From NCBI GenBank assembly GCA_943788345.1, contig CALSPX010000011.1:248001-312000 (forward strand): a DNA stretch of 64,000 nucleotides, in the 5' to 3' direction. The translations under genes were made by a program, and so were the position numbers. Origin of the DNA: Ascidiaceihabitans sp023955215 (GTDB lineage: Bacteria > Pseudomonadota > Alphaproteobacteria > Rhodobacterales > Rhodobacteraceae). Positions 36,835-45,993 of this stretch are shown here, piece after piece (position 1 is the first letter of the stretch; the number at the start of each line of letters is the position of its first letter). The notes under the pieces are model-generated. The model was given only the letters and a program-made list of their open reading frames with translations, was not told the DNA's origin and searched no databases.

Positions 36835-37014
36835 TGGGTGGAGTTAAAAGCAATCTATCGTCATCGTAGCCCAGTGTCGGCAAACATTTAAATTTTGCGG
36901 GGCAAAGCCCGAGGGATGGTGCAAAATAGAACTCGTAACGAAGACAAAAAACATACAATAGAACGACTTGGGAACCGAGGTGGTTCATCAAGCGAATGCG
37001 GGTAACTCCACCCA
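36835..37014. repeat. 180-bp stretch bounded by 12-bp inverted repeats in a 371-bp gap
   Basis: TGGGTGGAGTTA (36835-36846) and TAACTCCACCCA (37003-37014) are exact reverse complements. They bracket non-coding DNA between tdk and the CII-like gene (gap 36799-37169). I see no flanking duplication and no gene inside. It could be a small non-autonomous element, or two operators of one regulator. Confidence 0.45.
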
Positions 37015-37169
37015 ATTAACAGATGCGGCAGCATCAATAACTCATCAATTCCCTCAAACTTGGGATAGCTGCAAATTGCCGTTTTATTTTCGTGAAAAAA
37101 ATGGGAAAAGGATGGAAAGGTTCCCCATAGTCTTTTCTTGGGGGCAAAAAAGATGATGGGGAAACACGT

Positions 37170-37628
37170 ATGGCCGGACATGGCAGCTACCTTAAGAAGC
37201 ACACAGAGAGCCTGGTTAAGGACGTTGGAATCGAACCTGCATGTGAATTGACTGGGAAATCCAAGGCGACTTTGGGTCGCTATTATTCTGACCATCCTGA
37301 ACACAGCGACCGTTTTATGCCGATTGATGCTGTCATCAATTTGGAAAAAGCGGCCGGCTATCCGCATGTCACAAGTGCTCTGGCAGAGCTTCAAGGAATT
37401 ACCTTGTCACACGAAAGCCGCCGATCAAATTCACCGCGAACAGGTGGAGTGAATTCGGATATTATTGCATTAAGTCAAAGGTTTGCAATGTTGATGTCTG
37501 AATATCAACAGTCGATAGAGGATGGTATCATTACGGTAAATGAGGCCAAGCGTTTGCTGAACGAGACAACGCAGCTACAGCAGGTTCTGATCGATATGAA
37601 GCTGCACCTCGAAGATGAAAATGGCTGA
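37170..37628 (+). CDS. CII-like DNA-binding regulator
   Basis: The 152-residue protein has an N-terminal helix-turn-helix-like region (YLKKHTESLVKDVGIEPACEL then TGKSKATLGRYYSD) and DRFMPIDAVINLEKAAGYPHVTSAL, a pattern I associate with phage-CII-like regulators common in Rhodobacterales. The C-terminal half is helical (IALSQRFAMLMSEYQQSIED; AKRLLNETTQLQQVL), probably for oligomerisation. It overlaps the ArsH-like gene, so it may control or sense flavin/redox state with it; that is inference. Confidence 0.65.
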   Translation: MAGHGSYLKKHTESLVKDVGIEPACELTGKSKATLGRYYSDHPEHSDRFMPIDAVINLEKAAGYPHVTSALAELQGITLSHESRRSNSPRTGGVNSDIIALSQRFAMLMSEYQQSIEDGIITVNEAKRLLNETTQLQQVLIDMKLHLEDENG

Positions 37629-38334
37629 TTCAGAACTGCCGGCACTAGACGAAGGGCTCCTGTCCAAAATCGACAGTGTTGCGCTGCGGGCACCGGGCGA
37701 CGATGGGCACCCCCCACGAATCTTATTGCTGTATGGGTCGCTGCGCGGCGCAAGTTACTCGCGCAAGGCGGTCGAAGAATCAGCGCGAGTTTTGAAACAC
37801 TTGGGCTGCGAAACCCGAATCTATGATCCGACGGGGTTACCGTTGGTTGATGATGAAAACGTAGAACACCCCAAAGTTGTGGAATTGCGTGAACTTGCGA
37901 TTTGGTCGGAGGGGATGGTTTGGTCCAGTCCTGAACGTCATGGTGCGATGACGGGTGTGATGAAAACCCAGATCGATTGGATTCCACTTTCGGGGCAGGG
38001 TGGTATTCGCCCGACGCAGGGCAAGACCTTGGCAATCATGCAGGTCTGTGGTGGGTCGCAATCGTTCAATGCTGTCAACCAGATGCGCATTCTTGGGCGT
38101 TGGATGCGGATGGTGACGATCCCTAATCAATCAAGTATTCCAAAGGCTTGGCTTGAGTTTGACGGCAAAGGACGCTTACCTGAGGGACCATTTTATTCCC
38201 GCATCGTTGATGTGATGGAAGAGCTGACCAAGTTCACTTGGATGGTGCGTGGGCGGTCTGATTATTTGGTCGACCGCTATTCAGAACGTGTTGAAACGGC
38301 TGAAGAAACCAACAAACGCGTATCTCAAAAGTAG
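37621..38334 (+). CDS. ArsH-like NADPH-dependent FMN reductase
   Basis: The 237-residue flavodoxin-fold protein has RILLLYGSLRGASYSRKAVEESARVL (FMN phosphate loop), MVWSSPERHGAMTGVMKTQIDW, and VCGGSQSFNAVNQMRILGRWMRM. These are ArsH signatures; ArsH proteins oxidise organoarsenicals or reduce quinones/azo dyes. No arsR, arsB or arsC is nearby, so arsenic resistance is not assured. ATG codons at 37615 and 37621 are both possible; either overlaps the regulator's stop at 37628. Confidence 0.9.
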   Translation: MADSELPALDEGLLSKIDSVALRAPGDDGHPPRILLLYGSLRGASYSRKAVEESARVLKHLGCETRIYDPTGLPLVDDENVEHPKVVELRELAIWSEGMVWSSPERHGAMTGVMKTQIDWIPLSGQGGIRPTQGKTLAIMQVCGGSQSFNAVNQMRILGRWMRMVTIPNQSSIPKAWLEFDGKGRLPEGPFYSRIVDVMEELTKFTWMVRGRSDYLVDRYSERVETAEETNKRVSQK

Positions 38335-38339
38335 ATCGT

Positions 38340-39464
38340 TTAACCGCGGCGCTGAACGATCACGGAACCCACGGAATACCCTGCACCGAACGAACAGATT
38401 AGACCATAGTCGCCATCATCTAAGTCATTGGAATACTTTGAAAATGCGATGATTGATCCTGCCGAGGACGTGTTTGCATAGTCTTGCAAGATGTTGGGTT
38501 GTTCACCGTCTTCAGGGGTGCGTCCCAGCACCTTTTTACCGATAAAATCGTTCATCGATTTGTTGGCTTGGTGTAGCCAAAGGCGTTTTAAATCAGTGGC
38601 TTGGATGCCCTCGTCGTCCATGTGTGATCCGATGTGGGCACTGACCATTGGCAACACTTCTTTGAACACTTTGCGCCCGTTTTGCATGAACTGCATGTCG
38701 CGGCGATCGGCTGTGCCGTCTGGGCGAGAACGACGTAAAAAGCCGTTGTTGTTTCGGATGTTGTTCGAAAAGTCGGTCGCGCAACGTGTTGATTTTATTT
38801 CAAAATATGGACCACTTGCATCTTCTGATCGTTCAACAAGCGTGGCAGTTGCAACATCACCGAAAATGAAGTGGCAATCGCGATCTCGCCACTCTAGGTG
38901 GGCTGAACAGATTTCAGGATTCACCACTAAGGCACTGGAAATACTACCACTTTTTATCATATCAGCGGCCAATTGCAGGCCGAAAGTTGCGGAAGAGCAG
39001 GCAACATTCATGTCAAAAGCAAAGCCTTTGATGCCAAGCAGCTCTTGGATTTCAATCGCAACGGCTGGATAGGCGCGTTCCAAGTTAGAGGCAGCGCAGA
39101 TTACGGCGTCTACATCAGCTGGAGTCTTACCTGCAGCCTTAAGTGCCTTTAGGGCAGCGTCCAACGCCATTTCGGCCATCAAGGATGGTTCATCATCTTC
39201 GCGTTGACGCATCAATGGGTGCATCACGTCAGGGTCTAAAATTCCATCCTTATCAATAACATAACGGCTGTGAATGCCCGATGCTTTGACAATGAATTCT
39301 TCAGATGAATGGGCCTGCGCCGTGACGTCCCCTGCTTCAATTTGGTCTGCGTTCTGGAGGTTGAATTTGTCCGCATATGCGTTGAACGACTTCACCAACT
39401 CGGCGTTGCTGATTGTGTTTTCAGGGGTGCAAACCCCGGTGCCGGTGATTGCTGGTGTGTACAT
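38340..39464 (-). CDS. Beta-ketoacyl-ACP synthase III-like enzyme (FabH type)
   Basis: The 374-residue thiolase-fold enzyme starts MYTPAITGTGVCTPENTISN. The triad is Cys in FDMNVACSSATFGLQ, His in LWLHQANKSMND and Asn in YANTSSAGSIIAF. It is some 55 residues longer than housekeeping FabH, close in length to the beta-ketodecanoyl-ACP synthase (PA3286-type) group that uses medium-chain acyl-CoA. The acyl chain is not assignable from sequence. Just upstream lie two CTGCACA-N14-CTGTACA box pairs, so it is probably regulated on its own. Confidence 0.9.
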   Translation of the reverse strand: MYTPAITGTGVCTPENTISNAELVKSFNAYADKFNLQNADQIEAGDVTAQAHSSEEFIVKASGIHSRYVIDKDGILDPDVMHPLMRQREDDEPSLMAEMALDAALKALKAAGKTPADVDAVICAASNLERAYPAVAIEIQELLGIKGFAFDMNVACSSATFGLQLAADMIKSGSISSALVVNPEICSAHLEWRDRDCHFIFGDVATATLVERSEDASGPYFEIKSTRCATDFSNNIRNNNGFLRRSRPDGTADRRDMQFMQNGRKVFKEVLPMVSAHIGSHMDDEGIQATDLKRLWLHQANKSMNDFIGKKVLGRTPEDGEQPNILQDYANTSSAGSIIAFSKYSNDLDDGDYGLICSFGAGYSVGSVIVQRRG

Positions 39465-39578
39465 GTTGTGACCTCCCACAGTTGACTGAGTTGGCCAAAA
39501 AATGACGTCAAGGTCAACATGGGACGCTGGGTTAACCTAGGGGAATACTTGTGCTGTGGTGGCCAAAAGACTGCAGAA

Positions 39579-39680
39579 CTGCACAATTCACCTGTGGTTC
39601 TGTACATTTTGTCGGAAGGAAAAATAGCCGATTTTTATGGATTTTCGTCAAACTGCACAGTTTCCAGCCCAATCTGTACA
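39579..39680 (-). promoter_or_regulatory. Two paired-box operators CTGCACA-N14-CTGTACA upstream of the FabH-like gene
   Basis: CTGCACA at 39579-39585 and CTGTACA at 39600-39606 are separated by 14 bases. CTGCACA at 39653-39659 and CTGTACA at 39674-39680 have exactly the same spacing. The repeat unit is thus 21 bp (two helical turns) within a pair and 74 bp between pairs. They lie 115-216 bases upstream of the FabH-like start and look like binding sites for a dimeric regulator. The regulator is not identified. Confidence 0.55.
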
Positions 39681-39899
39681 GTCTGACCATGCGGGCAAAT
39701 CACAGGCCAAAAACGGGCCCAAATTTGGTTAACGGGCGCTCAAACGAACGGCACGCCACAGGCGGTGAGGGACGTTAATACAAGTAAAGCGATACAGATA
39801 CGCATTTGGGATTAACCTTTTGATGGGATTTCGGCGGTGGCGATTGAGACATCAGACTACCCTGAAGCTAGTCAAAGTACAGGGGGCAGGTCTTGGCAT

Positions 39900-39935
39900 A
39901 AAAAAGCCGCGGTGACTGAATGTCAGCGCGGCTTT
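39900..39935 (-). terminator. Intrinsic terminator of carB
   Basis: AAAGCCGCG-gTGACtgaatGTCAg-CGCGGCTTT forms a nested stem and, on the minus strand, is followed by a run of T. It lies 22 bases after the carB stop. Confidence 0.85.
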
Positions 39936-39956
39936 GAAAATTTGATCGTCTGCTAT

Positions 39957-42900
39957 TTATCCCTGTAGGGATTTAACAACCAGATCGCCCTCAGCTTGTG
40001 CCTTGATCGCGAGCGCGGCGGCGTGGCTGCCTGCGGCGGTCGTGTAGTAGGGGATCTTGTCATAAAGCGCGATGGAGCGGATTGATTTGGAATCCTCGAC
40101 CGCTTGCGCACCTTCGGTTGTGTTCATCACAAGGTGGATTTTTTCGTCCTTCATCAGATCCGTGATGTCTGGACGCCCCTCATAGACCTTGTTGGCTGGG
40201 CCACATGGGATACCGTTTTCAACAAGCCATTTTGCTGTGCCTTTGGTGCCAACGAATGTGAAACCAAGTTCGGTTAGAACTGTTGCTGCTTCAAGCATGT
40301 CAGCGGATTTGTCCGCGTCTTTGATTGAGATGAACACGCAACCCGCCGAGGGTAGGATTACACCAGCGCCCATTTGTGCCTTCAAGAAAGCACGTGGGAA
40401 ATCGCGGTCCCAGCCCATGACTTCACCGGTCGAGCGCATTTCTGGCCCAAGGATCGTGTCCACGCCCGGGAAACGAGCGAAGGGCAATACAGCCTCTTTG
40501 ACCGAGAACCATGGCATGTCTGGATCTGCCAATGTCATTGGATCGCCCAGCGGGATGGATTCGTTGTAATCCGCATTTTCGCGATATGGTTCGCGAAGTG
40601 GGAAGTTGGACAATGGTTCGCCCGCCATGACGCGCGCCGCGATAGATGCGATGGCGCTGTCGGTTGCCTTGGCAACAAACGGCACGGTGCGTGAGGCGCG
40701 TGGGTTTACTTCGATGAGGTAGATTTCTTCGACGCCCTCGTCGTTTGGCTTGATCGCGAACTGGATGTTCATCAGGCCAACAACGTTCAAACCATGCGCA
40801 AGTGCTTTGGTCTGTACTTTGATTTCGTCGATGATCTCTTTGCTCAAGGAATAGGGCGGCAAGGAACATGCGCTGTCACCAGAGTGAACGCCGGCTTCTT
40901 CGATGTGCTGCATGATGCCTGCCACGTGCACGTCTGTGCCGTCGCTGATTGCATCTACGTCCAATTCGACCGCGCCGGACAGGTAGTGGTCCAGCAAAAC
41001 AGGGCTATCACCGGACACAACAACCGCCTCGGAAATGTAGCGTTCTAGCTGGGCTTGGTCGCGTACGATTTCCATCGCGCGGCCACCCAAAACGTAGGAG
41101 GGGCGGATCACCAATGGGAAGCCGATGTCGCCTGCGATTGCGAGGGCTTCTTTGTCAGAGTGGGCCAAGCCGTTGTGTGGCTGTTTCAGGCCAAGACCTT
41201 GAACCAATTCTTGGAAGCGTTCACGGTCTTCGGCCAAGTCGATGGCGTCTGGTGTGGTGCCGAGGATTGGGATGCCTTCATCCTCAAGCGCCTGCGCGAT
41301 TTTCAGTGGGGTTTGGCCGCCGAACTGAACGATCACACCGTGCAGCGTGCCGTTTTCCTGTTCTTTGGATAGGATTTCCATCACGTGTTCAAATGTCACC
41401 GGCTCAAAGTACAGGCGGTCAGATGTGTCGTAATCCGTTGAAACTGTTTCAGGGTTACAGTTGATCATGATGGTTTCATAACCTGCGTCTGTCAGCGCAA
41501 AGCAGGCGTGGCAGCAGCAGTAGTCAAATTCGATACCTTGGCCGATGCGGTTTGGCCCGCCACCCAAGATGACCACTTTGTTGCGGTCAGAGGGACGTGC
41601 CTCGCATTCTACGTCGCCCATCATTGGGGTTTCGTAGGTGGAGTACATGTATGGCGTTTGCGCCTCAAACTCGGCGGCACAGGTGTCGATGCGTTTGAAA
41701 CTGGCCTTAACGCCAAGGTTGCGGCGTGCGCGGCGTACGTTGTCTTCCGTGCGGCCCGTCAGGTTGCCAAGGCGCGCGTCGGTAAAGCCCATCATCTTGA
41801 GGTGGCGGATGCCTTCCTCGGTCACTGGTAGGCCGTTCTTGCGCACGTCTTCTTCGGTTTCAACGATCTCGCGGATACGAGCAAGGAACCAAGGATCAAA
41901 CATTGTGACGCCGTGGATTTCGTCGTCTGTTAGGCCGTGACGCATGGCTTGGGCGATGGTGCGCATACGGTCTGGGGTGGTCATGCTGATGGCTTTGACC
42001 ACAGCCGCTTTGTCAGGCGCGCCCGGAATTTCAACTTCGTCAAAACCGGTTAGACCAGATTCCATGGACGCGAGGGCCTTTTGCAAGCTCTCGTGGATCG
42101 TGCGGCCAATCGCCATGGTTTCGCCAACCGATTTCATCGCCGTTGTCAGATAGGGTTCTGAGCCGGGGAATTTTTCGAATGCGAATTTTGGGATCTTGGT
42201 GACGACGTAGTCAATTGTTGGCTCAAACGACGCTGGTGTTACGCCAGTGATATCGTTGTCGAGTTCGTCCAATGTAAAACCAACAGCCAATTTCGCCGCG
42301 ATCTTGGCAATCGGGAATCCTGTTGCCTTGGATGCCAGCGCGGAAGAGCGTGACACACGTGGGTTCATTTCAATCACAACCATGCGGCCATCGGCAGGGT
42401 TCATCGCCCATTGTACGTTTGAACCGCCCGTTTCCACGCCAATTTCGCGCAGAACCGCGATGGAGTGGTTGCGCATGATTTGATATTCTTTGTCGGTCAA
42501 TGTCAGCGCTGGGGCCACAGTGATGGAATCACCTGTGTGCACGCCCATTGGATCGATGTTTTCGATGGCGCAGACGATGATGGCGTTGTCAGCAGTGTCG
42601 CGGACAACTTCCATCTCGAACTCTTTCCAGCCAATCAGGGACTCGTCCACAAGGATCTGACCCACAGGGGATGCGTCCATGCCAGTGCGGCAGAAGTGTT
42701 CGTAATCTTCGCGGTTGTAGGCGATGCCGCCGCCTGTACCGCCCATGGTAAACGCAGGGCGAATGATGGCCGGCAGGCCGACATAATCAAGTGTGTCAAC
42801 GGCCAACGCAACGCCCGCAGCAAGGTCCTTTTTGCCGTCGTCACCAATTGGGGCAGTGACGATTGTAGCCTTTGGGTTTTCGATGCCAAGGCGGTCCATG

Positions 42901-43304
42901 GCTTCGCGGAACAACTGGCGATCTTCTGCCATTTCAATGGCTTCGCGTTTCGCGCCGATCATTTCGACGTTGAATTTCTCCAAGATACCCATTTCCTCAA
43001 GCGCAAGCGAGGTGTTTAGGCCGGTCTGTCCGCCCATCGTTGGCAGCAACGCGTCTGGACGTTCTTTTTCGATGATCTTGGCAACAACTTCTGGGGTGAT
43101 CGGTTCGATGTAGGTTGCGTCTGCCAACCCCGGATCGGTCATGATGGTCGCTGGGTTCGAGTTGACGAGGATGATGCGATAACCCTCTTCGCGAAGGGCC
43201 TTACAGGCCTGTGCGCCAGAGTAGTCAAATTCGCAGGCTTGCCCGATAACAATAGGCCCCGCACCAATGATCATGATCGACTTGATATCAGTTCTCTTTG
43301 GCAT
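39957..43304 (-). CDS. carB: Carbamoyl-phosphate synthase large subunit
   Basis: The 1115-residue synthetase makes carbamoyl phosphate for pyrimidines and arginine with CarA. Two homologous ATP-grasp halves are visible. The first has MIIGAGPIVIGQACEFDYSG, IIRPAFTMGGTGGGIAYN and VIEMNPRVSRSSALASKATG; the second has VILGGGPNRIGQGIEFDYC, VIRPSYVLGGRAMEIV and LIEVNPRASRTVPFVAKATD. An MGS-like allosteric domain closes the protein (FTFVGTKGTAKWLVENGI). Length is slightly above E. coli CarB. carA lies about 6 kb away on the same strand, so the subunits are not in one operon. Confidence 0.98.
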   Translation of the reverse strand: MPKRTDIKSIMIIGAGPIVIGQACEFDYSGAQACKALREEGYRIILVNSNPATIMTDPGLADATYIEPITPEVVAKIIEKERPDALLPTMGGQTGLNTSLALEEMGILEKFNVEMIGAKREAIEMAEDRQLFREAMDRLGIENPKATIVTAPIGDDGKKDLAAGVALAVDTLDYVGLPAIIRPAFTMGGTGGGIAYNREDYEHFCRTGMDASPVGQILVDESLIGWKEFEMEVVRDTADNAIIVCAIENIDPMGVHTGDSITVAPALTLTDKEYQIMRNHSIAVLREIGVETGGSNVQWAMNPADGRMVVIEMNPRVSRSSALASKATGFPIAKIAAKLAVGFTLDELDNDITGVTPASFEPTIDYVVTKIPKFAFEKFPGSEPYLTTAMKSVGETMAIGRTIHESLQKALASMESGLTGFDEVEIPGAPDKAAVVKAISMTTPDRMRTIAQAMRHGLTDDEIHGVTMFDPWFLARIREIVETEEDVRKNGLPVTEEGIRHLKMMGFTDARLGNLTGRTEDNVRRARRNLGVKASFKRIDTCAAEFEAQTPYMYSTYETPMMGDVECEARPSDRNKVVILGGGPNRIGQGIEFDYCCCHACFALTDAGYETIMINCNPETVSTDYDTSDRLYFEPVTFEHVMEILSKEQENGTLHGVIVQFGGQTPLKIAQALEDEGIPILGTTPDAIDLAEDRERFQELVQGLGLKQPHNGLAHSDKEALAIAGDIGFPLVIRPSYVLGGRAMEIVRDQAQLERYISEAVVVSGDSPVLLDHYLSGAVELDVDAISDGTDVHVAGIMQHIEEAGVHSGDSACSLPPYSLSKEIIDEIKVQTKALAHGLNVVGLMNIQFAIKPNDEGVEEIYLIEVNPRASRTVPFVAKATDSAIASIAARVMAGEPLSNFPLREPYRENADYNESIPLGDPMTLADPDMPWFSVKEAVLPFARFPGVDTILGPEMRSTGEVMGWDRDFPRAFLKAQMGAGVILPSAGCVFISIKDADKSADMLEAATVLTELGFTFVGTKGTAKWLVENGIPCGPANKVYEGRPDITDLMKDEKIHLVMNTTEGAQAVEDSKSIRSIALYDKIPYYTTAAGSHAAALAIKAQAEGDLVVKSLQG

Positions 43305-43505
43305 GGCGGCAGCCCCTTATATGTTCGGTTGGTTACGGCTTACCCGATGCGCCGCAAATTGTCGTGGGTTATAGGCTTGGGGCTGGCAGGTGCAAGGGTT
43401 GATGCACTTTTTGAGGCATATTTTGCGGTGTTTTTTGACCGTTTTTGTAGCGGACCGCTTAACTGTCCTTAGCCCGCCTGCCACTTCGCTCGTTTATGCG
43501 CAAAA

Positions 43506-44270
43506 TCAGGCCTGTGCTGAGACCGCATCAAGGTATGTGCGCACGGCTGCTTCAAAGGCGCGGGGGCGTTCAGAATGGAGCCAATGACCAGTTTCTGGAA
43601 TTTTCGCAAAGCGGGCATTTGGGAACAGCGGCTTGATAATTGGACGGTGGTCATGGGTTACATAATCAGATTCTGCGCCTGACAAGAACAAGGTTGGTCC
43701 TTCATATGATCCAGTTAGCGTTGGAAAGGACAGGATTTTATCCATGTCATCGGCCAGCGCATCAAAGTTCAGTTTCCAAGTTTTAGTCGATATATCAAGT
43801 GATTGAGTGAAAAAGGATTGCAGTTCAGCACTCACGCCTTGTGCCTCAAGTTGCGCACTTGCGTCTGAGCGGCGCGAGACGGTGCTGAGATCTACGGCGC
43901 GCATGGCGTCAAGAAAATGCCCCTGAGAATGGGCATAGGAAACGGGCGCGATATCGCCGCTTATCAAACTGCGCACCAATTCTGGGCGCGTCAGGGCCAA
44001 GGCCATAGATGCTTTGCCGCCCATCGAGTGACCAAGCACATCAACAGGGGCACCGATGTGTTCGATGACTTCGGCCAGATCATTGGCCATTTCAGGATAG
44101 CTGTGTGTGTCAAAACGCGGGCTGTCGCCGTGGTTGCGCATATCCACAACAACAACGTGGCGCGTATCGCTAAGCCGTTTGGCGATCACGCCCCAATTTC
44201 TGGCAGACCCATAAAGACCATGGGCGATGAGAAGCGTGGGACCTGTCCCGAATTCATTGTATTTCAACAT
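43506..44270 (-). CDS. Alpha/beta-fold hydrolase (YbfF-like esterase)
   Basis: The 254-residue cytosolic hydrolase has LLIAHGLYGSARNWGVIAKRL (oxyanion region), DMRNHGDSPRFDTHSY, the nucleophile elbow VLGHSMGGKASMALA (Ser in GHSMGG) and the terminal His in IPETGHWLHSERP. It resembles YbfF-type acyl-esterases; the substrate is unknown. It stands alone, divergent from the small membrane-protein gene. Confidence 0.92.
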   Translation of the reverse strand: MLKYNEFGTGPTLLIAHGLYGSARNWGVIAKRLSDTRHVVVVDMRNHGDSPRFDTHSYPEMANDLAEVIEHIGAPVDVLGHSMGGKASMALALTRPELVRSLISGDIAPVSYAHSQGHFLDAMRAVDLSTVSRRSDASAQLEAQGVSAELQSFFTQSLDISTKTWKLNFDALADDMDKILSFPTLTGSYEGPTLFLSGAESDYVTHDHRPIIKPLFPNARFAKIPETGHWLHSERPRAFEAAVRTYLDAVSAQA

Positions 44271-44346
44271 GGTCGCAATTTAACTGCTTTGATCTAGGGA
44301 CGCTAGGGCATTGATGCTTGTGGATCGTCGTCCTAGTATCGGTTTT

Positions 44347-44721
44347 ATGGATTATCACGCTGATATCACCGCCAAAGCGGATGAAGTGCGCAATGCCTTG
44401 CGGGCAAAGCTGAATGCGCGTGGGTCTGACCTTTCCAAAGCGGTGGCGCGGTCGGGTCGATTGCTGCCCAAAAAGCTGTCTAAGCAGGCGGCTGTGATTG
44501 TGAAAGCGCAAGGTTTGGGTGGCAATCCAAAGTTGATGCGCCGCATTGATATGGGCGCGATCAACACGGCACATTCCGATATCATGACCTTCTTAGATGC
44601 GATCGATGTTCAAGAACGCCGCAAGACCCGCGTGTTGCGCTGGTTTGGTGGAATGGCGTTCAACTTGATATTGATCGCCACCTGCTTTGTCATTTGGTTG
44701 TGGTGGTCGGGTAACCTTTAA
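44347..44721 (+). CDS. Small protein with C-terminal membrane helix
   Basis: The 124-residue protein starts MDYHADITAKADEVRNALRAKL. It has a basic helical N-terminal part (LSKAVARSGRLLPKKLSKQAAVIV) and a single C-terminal hydrophobic helix (MAFNLILIATCFVIWLWW). It is probably tail-anchored in the inner membrane with the basic part in the cytosol. I do not recognise the family. It converges with, and overlaps by 4 bases, the UbiH-like gene. Confidence 0.75.
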   Translation: MDYHADITAKADEVRNALRAKLNARGSDLSKAVARSGRLLPKKLSKQAAVIVKAQGLGGNPKLMRRIDMGAINTAHSDIMTFLDAIDVQERRKTRVLRWFGGMAFNLILIATCFVIWLWWSGNL

Positions 44722-45929
44722 CCCTGTTTTCCAGCAACCCCTAAGCCCATTTGCATCAACGTTTTTCGCACTGGACCAAGATTATACAGGGCATTCAATC
44801 CCATAGCGCGTGCATCGCGCAATGCGGGGCTGGACGCTTGGCTCGCGCGGTTGAGCAGATCAATGCCGCGCACGCGCAGTTTAATATCGCCCATGCGGGC
44901 CTTTTCATAGGCCATCAACATCTCTGCATCGCCCAATCCATCGGGTCGCGCGGTCGCGAGCTCTAGCAAGGCACCCATGTCACGTAGGCTCATGTTCAGC
45001 CCTTGGGCCCCGATTGGTGGCACAACATGCGCCGCTTCTGCGATCAGTGCGATACGCTGACCGCTAAGGGCGGATGCGGTTTGGCTGATGATGGGCCAGA
45101 TGCTGCGTTTTGAGGCCAATGTAAGGGGGCCGAAATGGTGGCAGGATCGCACAGACATTTCTTCTTCAAAGGCTGCGGTATCAAGGTCCATGCGGGCCTT
45201 TGATTTAGCCCCGTCATCCATCCACACCACGGCAGAGCATGGCAACCCGTTGAAGTCGGGTAGGGGCACCAAGGTAAATGGGCCGCCGGTGCGGTGGATT
45301 TCGGTGGAAACGTTTTCGTGCGGAATTGGGTGCGTCACGGCGAACGCCAGTGCCTTTTGCCCATAGCGTTTGGTAGTGACGTCAATTCCTGCAGCTTGGC
45401 GCATGGGTGAGTTGCGTCCGTCTGCTGCGATCACCAGTTTGGTTTGTACTTTGGTGCCATCGCTTAGCGTGACTTTGGCCATTTGGCTGCGGGTGAACAG
45501 GCTGGTGGTTCCAGTGCCCGGGCGGAAATCAACGTTTGGCAGCGCATCAAGGCGGGCCAGCATCTCACGGCGCAGCACATAGTTGGGAAAGTTCCAACCG
45601 AACGGCAGATCAGAGATATCGGCGGCGTTGAAATCCTTAACGATCCGCGCCTCTGGCTTTTCACCACCTGCATCCACGATCCGCATGATCTGCAAGGGGG
45701 CGGCGTGGGGCGCAAGGTGATCCCAAATACCTGCTGCCATCAGCATATCGCGCGCTGGCTGCATCATCGCGGTGGAACGCATGTCAGCGCCTGTTGCTTC
45801 GCGGTCAGTGATGGGAGGCGTCGGATCAACACAAATGACGCTAAAGCCCGCAGTGCCAAAGGCCGCTGCCGCACTAAGGCCCGCGATACCGCCGCCGGAA
45901 ATTAGGATGTCACAGGTTTGCATGCTCAT
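44718..45929 (-). CDS. UbiH/Coq6-family FAD-dependent hydroxylase
   Basis: The 403-residue flavoprotein has ILISGGGIAGLSAAAAFGTAGF (FAD ADP loop), VIAADGRNSPMRQAAGI (DG motif) and IALIAEAAHVVPPIGAQGLNMSLRD (AH-PxxGQGxN). These mark the ubiquinone-biosynthesis hydroxylase family. The step (C1, C5 or C6) cannot be chosen from sequence. The usual GDAAH reads AEAAH. Start MSMQTCD or MQTCD two codons on. Confidence 0.92.
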   Translation of the reverse strand: MSMQTCDILISGGGIAGLSAAAAFGTAGFSVICVDPTPPITDREATGADMRSTAMMQPARDMLMAAGIWDHLAPHAAPLQIMRIVDAGGEKPEARIVKDFNAADISDLPFGWNFPNYVLRREMLARLDALPNVDFRPGTGTTSLFTRSQMAKVTLSDGTKVQTKLVIAADGRNSPMRQAAGIDVTTKRYGQKALAFAVTHPIPHENVSTEIHRTGGPFTLVPLPDFNGLPCSAVVWMDDGAKSKARMDLDTAAFEEEMSVRSCHHFGPLTLASKRSIWPIISQTASALSGQRIALIAEAAHVVPPIGAQGLNMSLRDMGALLELATARPDGLGDAEMLMAYEKARMGDIKLRVRGIDLLNRASQASSPALRDARAMGLNALYNLGPVRKTLMQMGLGVAGKQG

Positions 45930-45993
45930 GGGTGCGCCTTTCGTTGACGCTTATGTAGGGCGTGGGGCGCGGTTTGGCCAAGCGGCATGTTGT

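Larger units (their letters stand above)
39465..39956. other. 492-bp non-coding gap between carB and the FabH-like gene
   Basis: This stretch holds the paired boxes at 39579-39680, the carB terminator at 39900, and an A/T-rich middle (39610-39650). Short open frames here lack Shine-Dalgarno sequences and codon bias, so I call no gene. It is the promoter region of the minus-strand FabH-like gene. Confidence 0.6.

Noticed and set aside
36880..36915. Fourth copy of the 3'-end repeat (GGGGCAAAGCCC)
   Set aside because: Only the hairpin core resembles the family; the conserved CTTCATCTTAC-like block is absent and it does not directly follow a stop.
37621..38334. Arsenic-resistance operon suggested by the ArsH-like gene
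   Set aside because: No arsR, arsB, acr3 or arsC in the neighbourhood; the reductase alone is not evidence for arsenic resistance.
39551..39778. 75-codon plus-strand frame in the gap upstream of the FabH-like gene
   Set aside because: It runs through the paired regulatory boxes, lacks a ribosome site and has an unlikely amino-acid mix.
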